Shown here: positions 56,729 to 64,000 of the stretch, piece after piece
How positions within the stretch are numbered: the first letter of the stretch is position 1
Layout of the letters: every line of letters starts with the position of its first letter
Source of the DNA: Bradyrhizobium ontarionense
Lineage (GTDB): Bacteria > Pseudomonadota > Alphaproteobacteria > Rhizobiales > Xanthobacteraceae
Length of the DNA: 64,000 bases
NCBI RefSeq assembly: GCF_021088345.1
Contig: NZ_CP088156.1
Coordinates: 7,493,001-7,557,000 of the forward strand
Direction of reading: 5' to 3'
Translations under genes and position numbers: made by a program
The notes under the pieces: generated by a model
Told to the model about the DNA's origin: nothing
What the model saw: the letters and a program-made list of their open reading frames with translations, nothing else
The model's database searches: none

Positions 56729-57541
56729 ATGACCCTGCCCAGCATCTTCCTGTCGCACGGCTCGCCGATGCTGCCGCTCACGGACTCGGCGGCGCGTGAC
56801 TTCCTCCTCAGCCTTGGTCGCAGCCTGCCGCGGCCGAAGGCGATCCTCGTCGTCTCAGCGCACTGGGAGACGGACATCCCCGTCGTCAATGCCGTCGCGA
56901 CCAACGAGACGATCTACGATTTCTACGGATTTCCGCGTGAGCTCTACCAACTGACCTATCCCGCGCCGGGTGCGCCCGATCTTGCATGCGCCGTTGCCGA
57001 ACGCCTGCAGGCCGCAGGCCTACCGGTCGCGATCGACCGCGAGCGCGGGCTCGATCACGGCGCCTGGGTGCCGTTGCTCTTGATGTATCCGCAAGCCGAC
57101 ATTCCGGTGCTGCAGCTCTCGATCCAGACCGAGCGCGGGCCTGCGCACCACCTCGCGCTCGGCCGCGCGCTGGCACCGCTGCGCGACGAGGGCGTGCTGA
57201 TCATCGGCAGCGGCAGCTTCACCCACAATCTCGGTGAATTCCGCAAGCGAAGGCTCGACATCGACGATCCCGCGCCATCCTGGGTGGTCGACTTTGCCGA
57301 CTGGGTGCACCAGGCCGCGATCGAAGGCCGCGTCGACGATCTCGTCGACTACCGGCATCTCGCGCCGCATGCGCGCGACAATCATCCGACTGATGAGCAC
57401 TTCCTGCCGCTGTTCGCAGCACTCGGCGCCGCCGGCGAGGGCGCGCGCGTCGAACGGCTGCACAACAGTGCCAATTACGGCGTGCTGCGCATGGACGTGT
57501 ATGCGTTTCATGCGGCGCAGCAGGGTGACTTGGCGGCTTGA
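56729..57541 (+). CDS. Class III extradiol dioxygenase (LigB/DODA type)
   Basis: 270 aa from ATG 56729 with GAGGAG upstream; the longer frame from 56624 would start inside the repeat. The LigB/DODA signature is complete: FLSHGSPMLPLTDSAARDFL (metal His), AILVVSAHWETDIPVV (metal His), LDHGAWVPLLLMYP, and the block SGSFTHNLGEFRKRRLD. Members include 4,5-DOPA dioxygenase and YgiD; they cleave catechols with non-heme iron or zinc. It stands with doxX under a divergent LysR gene. The natural substrate is unknown. Confidence 0.92.
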   Translation: MTLPSIFLSHGSPMLPLTDSAARDFLLSLGRSLPRPKAILVVSAHWETDIPVVNAVATNETIYDFYGFPRELYQLTYPAPGAPDLACAVAERLQAAGLPVAIDRERGLDHGAWVPLLLMYPQADIPVLQLSIQTERGPAHHLALGRALAPLRDEGVLIIGSGSFTHNLGEFRKRRLDIDDPAPSWVVDFADWVHQAAIEGRVDDLVDYRHLAPHARDNHPTDEHFLPLFAALGAAGEGARVERLHNSANYGVLRMDVYAFHAAQQGDLAA

Positions 57542-57612
57542 ATCACAAGCGCTGCGCATCGGGCACGGACTGAAGCGACGAGCGGGCACGCGCGCCTGGC
57601 CGCACGTGGCTG

Positions 57613-58230
57613 CTAGTCAGAGTTGGGTGGGGACAGCCATACGAATTTGTGCCGCTTGCGATCCCATTTCAGCTTGGCGAAATTGTCGCAATCCATGCAC
57701 GCCCATAGCGTGATCGTCTTGTCGTCGTCCAACGACAGCGCGGTGTATTGGTGCGGCATCTGGAACGCGTCGAGCAGACGTATTCTCGGTTTGCCGACGG
57801 TGGGCAGGTCGAGGATCATGAAGAATCGCCCCCGCGCTCCCTTGCAGTCCTCATAGACCCCAACGAGCGCCAATTGCCTGGTGCTGGATCCGTCGAAATT
57901 GCCTTCGACTGCAAATGACTGCTTGCTCGCCTCCATGGCGTCTCCGCCGCCTTCGAAGAGAAACTTTGACGGGATGAGATCCTTGCGAAACTCGGTCGCC
58001 TTGCACCAGCCCTTCCGGATCTGACCGGCGGGAATTCCGCGGACCTCGGTCGTGAACGGATGAAATTCGGCCAGAACCCACCAGGCGATGCTTCGAGTAT
58101 CTCCCTCGATCGTCATGAAAGGCTGCTCGGCGCGGGCGACCACCGCGCTCGAGATCAAGATGCAGCACAGCGCCGCGATCAGTTGCAATTCACGGATCAA
58201 CTGACGAAGGACGGGGTGATCATGCATCAT
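57613..58230 (-). CDS. Secreted protein of unknown function
   Basis: 205 aa. After an N-terminal hydrophobic segment (LQLIAALCCILISSAVVARA) the mature part begins EQPFMTIEGDTRSIAWWVLA. It has several Trp and Lys residues, three mature Cys (GWCK, EDCKG, ACMDC region) and ends KRHKFVWLSPPNSD. No enzyme motif, repeat or domain is recognised. The gene converges on the dioxygenase gene with a gap of 71 bases and no clear terminator. A signal peptide followed by a compact single domain suggests a periplasmic protein. Confidence 0.7.
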   Translation of the reverse strand: MMHDHPVLRQLIRELQLIAALCCILISSAVVARAEQPFMTIEGDTRSIAWWVLAEFHPFTTEVRGIPAGQIRKGWCKATEFRKDLIPSKFLFEGGGDAMEASKQSFAVEGNFDGSSTRQLALVGVYEDCKGARGRFFMILDLPTVGKPRIRLLDAFQMPHQYTALSLDDDKTITLWACMDCDNFAKLKWDRKRHKFVWLSPPNSD

Positions 58231-58902
58231 GACTGATTGTTCTGTTATCTTGTTGGCAGGCCAGTGCCGCGTCAGCGTATTTTGTGCCTAAGTGAGGCGT
58301 CAAGGCGGTTTGATACCCGGCGCTTCGCGGCTCCTTGCTCTAAGTCAAATCGAGAACGGCGTCCGCGACGGCGGAGTGCGATTGCCCGTCGGGGTACTTT
58401 GTCGCAGGCGATTTCGCTTGCGCCGTCGGGCAAATCACCTCCACATTTCCGCGCATCCCGCCTCACCATGGAGGGGCGTTGCGCGCGATCGTCACGACAC
58501 GCGGGGCGGGGAGCGGTGGCCGCGAGATGTCGGAGCATGTCTTTGGATGTGCGGACGAACGATGTTCTTGCGGACGTGAAATCGCAGCGGCCTGACACCC
58601 CGATGCTGGTGTCCCGCGGCAACGCGCGTGAGCGCGATGTCGCGAATGGTGGCCAACAAGCCCGGCGCACCAGGGCGACTGCGTATAAGCGTGAAGACCA
58701 TCGCGCAGGGAGGGCCGGGCGATCTCGGCTGAACCTGTGGTACCTGCCGCCTGCATTTTTTTCGCAGGCGGGCCACGGGCGCGGCCAGCGCCCGGCCTTC
58801 CCTGCGCCCTCCTGATTGATGAGGGTGATGAATGAGCGGAGCTCGGACGCCGATGGCGCCGCGGGAACGTGCAGCCATGACCCACGAAGCGCGCCAGACA
58901 TT
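58231..58902. other. Gene-poor region
   Basis: About 670 bases. An open frame at 58237-58815 (+) codes for an Arg/Ser-rich, compositionally odd chain and is not credible. Two copies of the word gcccgtcggg are seen (ttgcccgtcggggta near 58380 and ccgtcgggcaaat near 58428), fragments of a TTTGCCC...GGGCAAA palindrome. The rest resembles decayed, duplicated intergenic DNA seen in related genomes. No gene can be supported. Confidence 0.5.
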
Positions 58903-59025
58903 CGGTGTCGTCCCGGCCTCGAGCCGGGACCCATAGCCACCGGCGCGAATGAGACGGATGACTGCCAGCCATGTCCCTCGCGAGATCACGCGGTATGGGT
59001 CCCGGCGTTCGCCGGGACGACACCG
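58903..59025. repeat. Palindromic repeat (copy 2) before an MFS gene
   Basis: cggtgtcgtcccggc (58903-58917) and gccgggacgacaccg (59011-59025) form a perfect 15-bp inverted pair, 123 bases end to end. The core words ccatagccaccggcg and atcacgcggtatgggtcccg are shared with 56524-56684. A hairpin ccggcg-ttcg-ccgg occurs at the right end. It lies 131 bases before the MFS start, so it could overlap its leader. Confidence 0.85.
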
Positions 59026-59156
59026 AGAAGAGGCGACCTTGCACCGCACCCATGACCTCGGAGGTAACTGACACGGGATGCGCGCGGCGCAGAAAATCCT
59101 TGACCCGTTCGCACGCAAATGATGCGAAGGATGCACCAGGGAGCGAAACAAGAAAA

Positions 59157-60461
59157 ATGCGTCTGCCGTTCTACTATGGCTGGGTCATCGTCGCCGTGAC
59201 CTTCGTGACGATGGCGATTGGCGTCAATGCGCGCACCGCGTTCTCGCTGTTCTATCCGCCGATCCTCGCCGAATTCGGCTGGGACCGCGGCGTCACCGCC
59301 GGCGCCTTCTCATTCGGCTTCGTCGCCTCCGGCATCGTCAGTCCGCTGATCGGACGGCTGATGGATCGCGCTGGTCCCCGTGCGGTGATGGAACTCGGCG
59401 TCGTCCTGATGGCTGGCGGCCTGCTGCTGGCGCCGCTGACCAGCCAGCCCTGGCATCTCTACCTCACGATCGGGGTCATGGTCGGCGCCGGCAGTGTCTG
59501 CCTCGGCTATTCCGGCCAGTCGCTGTTCCTGCCGAACTGGTTCATCCGCCGCAGGGGGCTCGCGATCGGCATTGCGTTTGCCGGTGTCGGCATCGGCTCG
59601 ATGACCCTGCTCCCCTGGGTGCAGCACATGATTGCGCAGACCAACTGGCGTACGGCCTGCACCGCGATGGGCCTCGTCGTACTCATCGTGTTGGCGCCGA
59701 TCAATCTGTTGCTGCGCAAGAAGCCGGAGGAGCTCGGCCTGCGCCCCGACGGCGACGCTGCGCCGCTCGCCAGCGCGGCCAAGCCCATCTCTAACATCGT
59801 CGATCCGGCTTGGGCCGGCATCGACTGGACGTTGTCGCGCGCCCTGCGCACCAGCCGGTTCTGGTGGCTCGCGCTCGGCTATTTCTTCGGCCTCTACGTC
59901 TGGTACGCGGTCCAGGTGCATCAGACCAAATATCTGCTCGAGATCGGCTTCAGCTCGAACGTCGCGGTCTGGGCGCTCGGCGCCGTCAGCCTGCTCGGCA
60001 TTCCCGGCCAGATCGCGCTCGGCCATCTCTCGGATCGCCTCGGGCGCGAGGCGGTGTGGGCGCTCGGCTGTCTTGGTTTCGCGATCTGCTTCGCGGCATT
60101 GATTGCACTCAAGGCGGCGCCGTCGCTCGTGCTGATCTACGTGATGGTGGCGACGCAGGGCGCGCTCGGTTACGGCATCACCTCGGTGATGGGGGCGGTC
60201 GCGCTCGAAATATTCCAGGGGGCGCATTTCGGCAGCATCTTTGGAACCGTGATGCTGATCGGACTGTGCGGCGGCGCCGCGGGCCCGTGGGTGACCGGCG
60301 TGCTCTATGATCTCACCGGCAGCTACACGCCGGGCTTTGCGATCGCGCTCGTTGGCGGCTTCGTCTCCGCAGCCGCGATCTGGATCGCGGCCCCGCGCAA
60401 GGTCCGCCTCGTGGCCGGCCAGTTGCACAGGTTAAAGACGGCGGCCGGGGCTGCGGCATGA
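59157..60461 (+). CDS. MFS transporter (MCT/oxalate-formate antiporter-like)
   Basis: 434 aa from ATG 59157. It is a 12-segment major facilitator: FYYGWVIVAVTFVTMAIGVN, the motif-A-like LIGRLMDRAGPRAVMELGVV, and a late GQIALGHLSDRLGREAVWAL. This spacing and FYYGWVIV start are typical of the monocarboxylate/OxlT-like group. The longer frame from 58971 would read into the repeat element and is rejected. It is followed after 74 bases by a cytochrome P450 gene in the same direction, so it may supply or export the P450 substrate. Substrate unknown. Confidence 0.85.
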   Translation: MRLPFYYGWVIVAVTFVTMAIGVNARTAFSLFYPPILAEFGWDRGVTAGAFSFGFVASGIVSPLIGRLMDRAGPRAVMELGVVLMAGGLLLAPLTSQPWHLYLTIGVMVGAGSVCLGYSGQSLFLPNWFIRRRGLAIGIAFAGVGIGSMTLLPWVQHMIAQTNWRTACTAMGLVVLIVLAPINLLLRKKPEELGLRPDGDAAPLASAAKPISNIVDPAWAGIDWTLSRALRTSRFWWLALGYFFGLYVWYAVQVHQTKYLLEIGFSSNVAVWALGAVSLLGIPGQIALGHLSDRLGREAVWALGCLGFAICFAALIALKAAPSLVLIYVMVATQGALGYGITSVMGAVALEIFQGAHFGSIFGTVMLIGLCGGAAGPWVTGVLYDLTGSYTPGFAIALVGGFVSAAAIWIAAPRKVRLVAGQLHRLKTAAGAAA

Positions 60462-60535
60462 TGTGTGATCTGGCCGACTTGCCATGGCGGCGCGGCCGTG
60501 AACTAATCGGCGAACAATCCGGGAGAGGGTGACCA

Positions 60536-61768
60536 ATGAACGAACATGTTCAGGCCAACAAGGCGGCGCCGCTGTTCAATCCGCTGTCGCCGGAATTCAT
60601 CCGCGACCCCTATCCCTTCTATGCGCAGCTGCGCGACAACGATCCGATGCATGTGACGCCGTTCGGGGCGTTTCTGGCCAGCCGCCATGCGGAATCGAGC
60701 CTCGTGCTGCGTGACAAGCGCTTCGGCAAGGATTTCGTCGCCCGTTCGATCCGCCGCTACGGGTCGGATATCATGAACGAGCCGGTATTCCGCAGCATGA
60801 GCCATTGGATGCTGCAGCAGGATCCGCCGGACCACACGCGGCTGCGCGGCCTCGTCGCGAAGGCGTTCACGGCGCGCAGGGTCGAGGACATGCGGCCACG
60901 CATCCAGGCGATCGTGGACCGGACGCTCGACGAGGTCATCCCGCGCGGCCGCATGGACCTGATCGAGGACTTCGCGTTCAAGCTGCCTGTCACCGTGATC
61001 TGCGACATGCTCGGGATCCCCGAGGAGCATCGCGAGGCGTTCTACAAGAGCTCGCGCGAGGGCGGCCGCCTGCTCGAGCCGGTGCCGCTGTCGCCGGCCG
61101 AGATCGCGGAAGGCAACGCCGGCAATGCGGTGTCGGCGGCCTATTTCCAGCATCTGTTCGAGCTGCGCCGGCGCCATCCGGGGGACGACCTGACGACGCA
61201 GCTGCTGCAGGCCGAGGAGGACGGCGCCAAGCTCTCCCATGAGGAGCTCACCGCCAACATCATCCTGCTGTTCGGCGCCGGCCATGAGACCACCGTCAAC
61301 CTGATCGGCAATGGCCTTCTGGCGCTGCACCGCAACCCGGACCAACTGGCGCTGTTGAAGGCGCGCCCCGAACTGATCGCGAACGCGATCGAGGAGTTCC
61401 TGCGCTACGATTCCTCGGTGCAGCTGACGGGCCGGGTGGCGCTCGAGGACATCGAGGATCTCGGCGGCCGCCGGATCCCCGCGGGCGAGAGCGTGCTCTG
61501 TCTTCTGGGCTCGGCCAACCGCGATCCGGCGGTCTATCCCGACCATCCGGAGACCCTCGATATCACCAGAGCGAACGTGAAGCCGCTGTCGTTCGGCGGC
61601 GGCATCCACCACTGTCTGGGGGCGCAGCTCGCCCGGATCGAGGCCGAGGTCGCGATCGGAACCCTGCTACGGCGGCTGCCGGAGCTGACGCTGGATGATG
61701 CGGAGAATCCGGAATGGCGGCCGACCTTCGTGCTGCGCGGCCTCAAACGGCTGCCGGCCCGCTGGTAA
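60536..61768 (+). CDS. Cytochrome P450
   Basis: 410 aa, a soluble bacterial P450 of the CYP10x-like class. The heme loop PLSFGGGIHHCLGAQLARIE carries the thiolate Cys (about residue 357), the I-helix has ILLFGAGHETTVNLIGNGLL, and the K-helix ExxR is in EEFLRYDSSVQ. It hydroxylates an unknown substrate using electrons from a ferredoxin, none of which is encoded nearby. It is located next to an MFS carrier and the pair may form a small catabolic or detoxification unit. GAGAGGGTG precedes the ATG at 60536. Confidence 0.95.
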   Translation: MNEHVQANKAAPLFNPLSPEFIRDPYPFYAQLRDNDPMHVTPFGAFLASRHAESSLVLRDKRFGKDFVARSIRRYGSDIMNEPVFRSMSHWMLQQDPPDHTRLRGLVAKAFTARRVEDMRPRIQAIVDRTLDEVIPRGRMDLIEDFAFKLPVTVICDMLGIPEEHREAFYKSSREGGRLLEPVPLSPAEIAEGNAGNAVSAAYFQHLFELRRRHPGDDLTTQLLQAEEDGAKLSHEELTANIILLFGAGHETTVNLIGNGLLALHRNPDQLALLKARPELIANAIEEFLRYDSSVQLTGRVALEDIEDLGGRRIPAGESVLCLLGSANRDPAVYPDHPETLDITRANVKPLSFGGGIHHCLGAQLARIEAEVAIGTLLRRLPELTLDDAENPEWRPTFVLRGLKRLPARW

Positions 61769-61938
61769 CCATCCTTGTTAACGGAGTTGTGCAACGGGCG
61801 CCGAAATACCGACAGCGCTGTGACTTCGCCATACTTAATCCTATATGATGCAGCGCTCCGGTATCGATGCCAGTGGGGCCACGGCCGCATCGGTTGGAAC
61901 GTTGGGACACCGGAGCGTTGTCCTTTGAGGGAGACCCC

Positions 61939-64000
61939 GTGCAGACGACCCTGCTCGGCTTGGCGATTGCCTTCATTCTTGCGCTCCTAGCTGCGCTGAT
62001 CGGCCCGCACTTCGTCGACTGGAACCAGTTCCGGCCGCAATTCGAGGCCGAGGCGAGCAAGGTCATTGGTGTGCCCGTGCGGGTCGCCGGTGCGCTGGAT
62101 GCACGACTCCTGCCGACGCCGACCTTAAGGCTGCGCCAGGTCACGTTCGGCGGCGCCAATGATCTCGGCAAGCTGCGCGCCGACAAGCTCGATGTCGAGT
62201 TCAGCCTAGGCGACATGATGCGGGGGCAGTGGCGGGCCAACGAGCTCACGATCGGCGGCATGGCGGCCGATCTCGGGCTCGATCCCAAGGGGCGCGTCGA
62301 CCTGCCGGCCGCTTCCGGCCGGTTCAATCTGGCCACGCTCTCGATCGACCGCCTGAACCTGACCGGCCGGGTCGCGCTGCATGACGCGGCCAGCCGTTCG
62401 ACGCTCGAACTCACCGATATCGTCTTCTCCGGCGATGTCCGCTCGCTCGCCGGCTCGTTGCGCGGCGACGGCGCGGTGTCGATCCGCGGCGCCCGTTATC
62501 CGTTCCGGGTGTCCTCCAGCCAGGACAAGGATTCCAACGGCCTGCGGGTCCATCTCAACGTGGACCAGGGCGAGCGTGCCGTCATCGCCGATGTCGAGGG
62601 GCTCATCAGCCTCGCCAATCGGACGCCGCGCTTCGACGGCGCGTTCACGCTGTCCTCGCCACCCAAGGAGCAGGGCGACGGCAAGGAGAAGCCTGCCAAG
62701 GATCAGGCCACCAAGGATCAGGCCACCAAGGGTCAGGCTGCGAAGGAGGCATCCGCCAAGCAGCCGCCAGCCCAGCCGGCCAAGGGCGGTCCTGCTGACG
62801 TGGCCGGCGCCACGCCCTGGCGGATCACCGCCAAGATCGCAGGCGATCAGACCGCCGCCAAGTTCGACCAGATCGAGGTCAGCTTCGGTCAAGAGGATCG
62901 CTCACTGAAATTTTCCGGCAGCGGCGACGCCCGTTTCGGTGCCGCGCCGATGCTGCGGGCGTCGCTGGCCGCGCGCCAGCTCGATGCCGACAAGCTCCTG
63001 GGTGGCGATGAGGTGAAGGATCGCCGGGCGATCGCGCCAGCGCTCGTGCTCCCGGCCCTGCGCAACTGGATCTCGCAGCTGCCGACCCTGCCGCTGCCCG
63101 CCAGCGTCCAGTTCTCGACTGAGCAGATCATGCTCTCGGGCCGCCCGGTGCAGAACTTCACCGCTGATCTGCACAACGAGCCCACGGCGTGGAGCCTCGA
63201 GAAGGTCGATCTGCGGGCGCCGGGCTCGACGCATCTGACCTTCCGGACCATCGGCATCTCGACCGCCGTGACGGCGGGCTTCACGGGAGCGCTGGATCTC
63301 GACTCGTCGGAGCCCGATACGCTGGTCGCCTGGCTCCAGGGCCGCAGTGAGACCAGCTATCGCACCCAGCGTCCGCTGCGCCTGCGCGGTGACCTCAACG
63401 TGGCGCCGGACCGGATCGCGATCGATGGCCTGAAGGCGAATATCGACGGCGGCGCCGTGGATGGGCGCATGGCGCTGATTACACGGCCCGGGGGCGCCGG
63501 TTCGCGCTTCGAGGCGACGCTGAAGGGCGATCGGCTCGACCTGGATGCGACCATGGCCGTGGCGCGTTCGCTCGCCAGCGCGTCCGGCGAGTGGCCGACG
63601 GAAGCCAGCGTGGCGCTGGATATCGGCCGCGCCAATGTCAGCGGCCAGGAGCTGCGGACCCTCACGGCACGGTTCTCCTACGATCCGAAGATGGTCGCCG
63701 TCGATCAGCTCAAATTCGGTCAGAGCGGTGGTGTGACGAGCGAGGGCTCCGGCCGCTTCGACCGGACCGACGCCACGGGACGGCTGGTCTTGATCTCGAT
63801 GGCCGGCTCGTTGAAGGAGATTACGGGCCTCATCCAGCCGATCGCGCCGAAACTCGCCGCGCGTTTCGAGGCGCTCGGCGTGCCGCCGGGCGCTGCACGG
63901 CTGAAGCTCACGCTGGATCTCGCCAAGGATCCCGCCAATGCCGACCGTAGCCAGGCGAAGGCCGTGCTCGATCTCGACGCGCCGCAGCTGAAAGGCTCGG
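61939..64000 (+). CDS. AsmA-family envelope protein (5' part)
   Basis: 687 residues are visible from GTG 61939; the frame is still open at the window end. GAGGGAG lies just upstream of the start. One N-terminal membrane segment (LLGLAIAFILALLAALIGP) is followed by a large periplasmic region starting HFVDWNQFRPQFEAEASKVI. AsmA-type beta-rich proteins bridge the periplasm and affect lipid transfer to the outer membrane. Around residues 245-275 it contains a low-complexity Lys/Gln/Ala stretch (KDQATKDQATKGQAAKEA) encoded by a 15-base tandem repeat. It begins a transcript separate from the P450, after a 170-base gap. Confidence 0.85.
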   Translation, partial: MQTTLLGLAIAFILALLAALIGPHFVDWNQFRPQFEAEASKVIGVPVRVAGALDARLLPTPTLRLRQVTFGGANDLGKLRADKLDVEFSLGDMMRGQWRANELTIGGMAADLGLDPKGRVDLPAASGRFNLATLSIDRLNLTGRVALHDAASRSTLELTDIVFSGDVRSLAGSLRGDGAVSIRGARYPFRVSSSQDKDSNGLRVHLNVDQGERAVIADVEGLISLANRTPRFDGAFTLSSPPKEQGDGKEKPAKDQATKDQATKGQAAKEASAKQPPAQPAKGGPADVAGATPWRITAKIAGDQTAAKFDQIEVSFGQEDRSLKFSGSGDARFGAAPMLRASLAARQLDADKLLGGDEVKDRRAIAPALVLPALRNWISQLPTLPLPASVQFSTEQIMLSGRPVQNFTADLHNEPTAWSLEKVDLRAPGSTHLTFRTIGISTAVTAGFTGALDLDSSEPDTLVAWLQGRSETSYRTQRPLRLRGDLNVAPDRIAIDGLKANIDGGAVDGRMALITRPGGAGSRFEATLKGDRLDLDATMAVARSLASASGEWPTEASVALDIGRANVSGQELRTLTARFSYDPKMVAVDQLKFGQSGGVTSEGSGRFDRTDATGRLVLISMAGSLKEITGLIQPIAPKLAARFEALGVPPGAARLKLTLDLAKDPANADRSQAKAVLDLDAPQLKGS
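62698..62742 (+). repeat. 15-base tandem repeat inside the AsmA-family gene
   Basis: aaggatcaggccacc occurs twice exactly (62698-62712, 62713-62727) and a third time with changes (aagggtcaggctgcg, 62728-62742). It encodes KDQAT-KDQAT-KGQAA, a hydrophilic stretch in the periplasmic part. Being 15 bases per unit, changes in copy number keep the frame. Confidence 0.85.

Noticed and set aside
58237..58815. 192-codon plus-strand frame in the gene-poor stretch
   Set aside because: Arg/Ser-rich translation without domains or ribosome site, and it runs through decayed repeat words.

Overview
The window is high-GC alphaproteobacterial chromosome, most likely Bradyrhizobium or a close relative in the Nitrobacteraceae. 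The evidence is the dcw gene order murG-murC-murB-ddl-ftsQ-ftsA-ftsZ-lpxC-bamD-recN-ligA, a roughly 600-residue FtsZ with a long linker, a GCG_CRPN-type small secreted protein, and several families of short palindromic repeats typical of that group. The genus is inferred from these traits and was not tested by a search. No rRNA, tRNA, CRISPR array, prophage or complete insertion sequence was seen.

Layout. 1-16850 (+): division and cell-wall cluster. It runs from the 3' part of ftsW through murG, murC, murB, ddl, ftsQ, ftsA and ftsZ, then a strong terminator, lpxC, bamD, recN and ligA. 17041-21857 (mostly -): a Bcr-type MFS exporter, a three-domain Xaa-Pro aminopeptidase, a 60-aa protein and prmA. 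22123-23323: a Flp pilin with its terminator, then an AT-richer patch with two small unknown genes and the decayed tail of a transposase. 23324-31521: a CrtI/COG1233-like oxidoreductase, a membrane protein fused to a spermidine-synthase-like domain, and a complete ribose-type sugar ABC transporter. 31563-40475: envelope functions, namely an L,D-transpeptidase, a glycine-zipper protein, a two-gene ABC-2 exporter, two tandem secreted alpha/beta-hydrolase paralogues (one with LysM), a coupled Mpo1-like/SDR/ICMT-like set and an OmpA/Cys-rich pair. 40594-43230: a UvrD/PcrA helicase with a palindromic repeat inserted in frame.

43524-46860: a DUF1328 membrane peptide preceded by a candidate general-stress promoter, then a tight four-gene minus-strand operon. 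In transcription order this is a Roadblock/LC7 protein, an ODP-type di-iron metallo-beta-lactamase-fold protein, a membrane-anchored OmpA protein and a membrane-anchored Roadblock protein. I regard it as the best candidate for an undescribed system: all four look like parts of a membrane- and wall-tethered redox-sensing or positioning complex. 47117-53176: an amidase, a DUF900-type hydrolase, a thioesterase, a GlcD-type FAD oxidoreductase and two small Cys-rich secreted proteins. 53292-64000: a SulP transporter, a LysR regulator divergent from doxX and a LigB/DODA dioxygenase, an unknown secreted protein, an MFS carrier next to a cytochrome P450, and the 5' part of an AsmA-family gene cut by the window edge.

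Genome texture. At least four families of short interspersed palindromes lie in intergenic gaps, and one copy has become coding sequence inside the helicase gene. Most genes have ATG starts and purine-rich ribosome sites. Several annotated starts (ddl, lpxC, bamD, recN, ligA, the FAD oxidoreductase, doxX and others) lie inside longer open frames and were chosen from family alignment or Shine-Dalgarno position.
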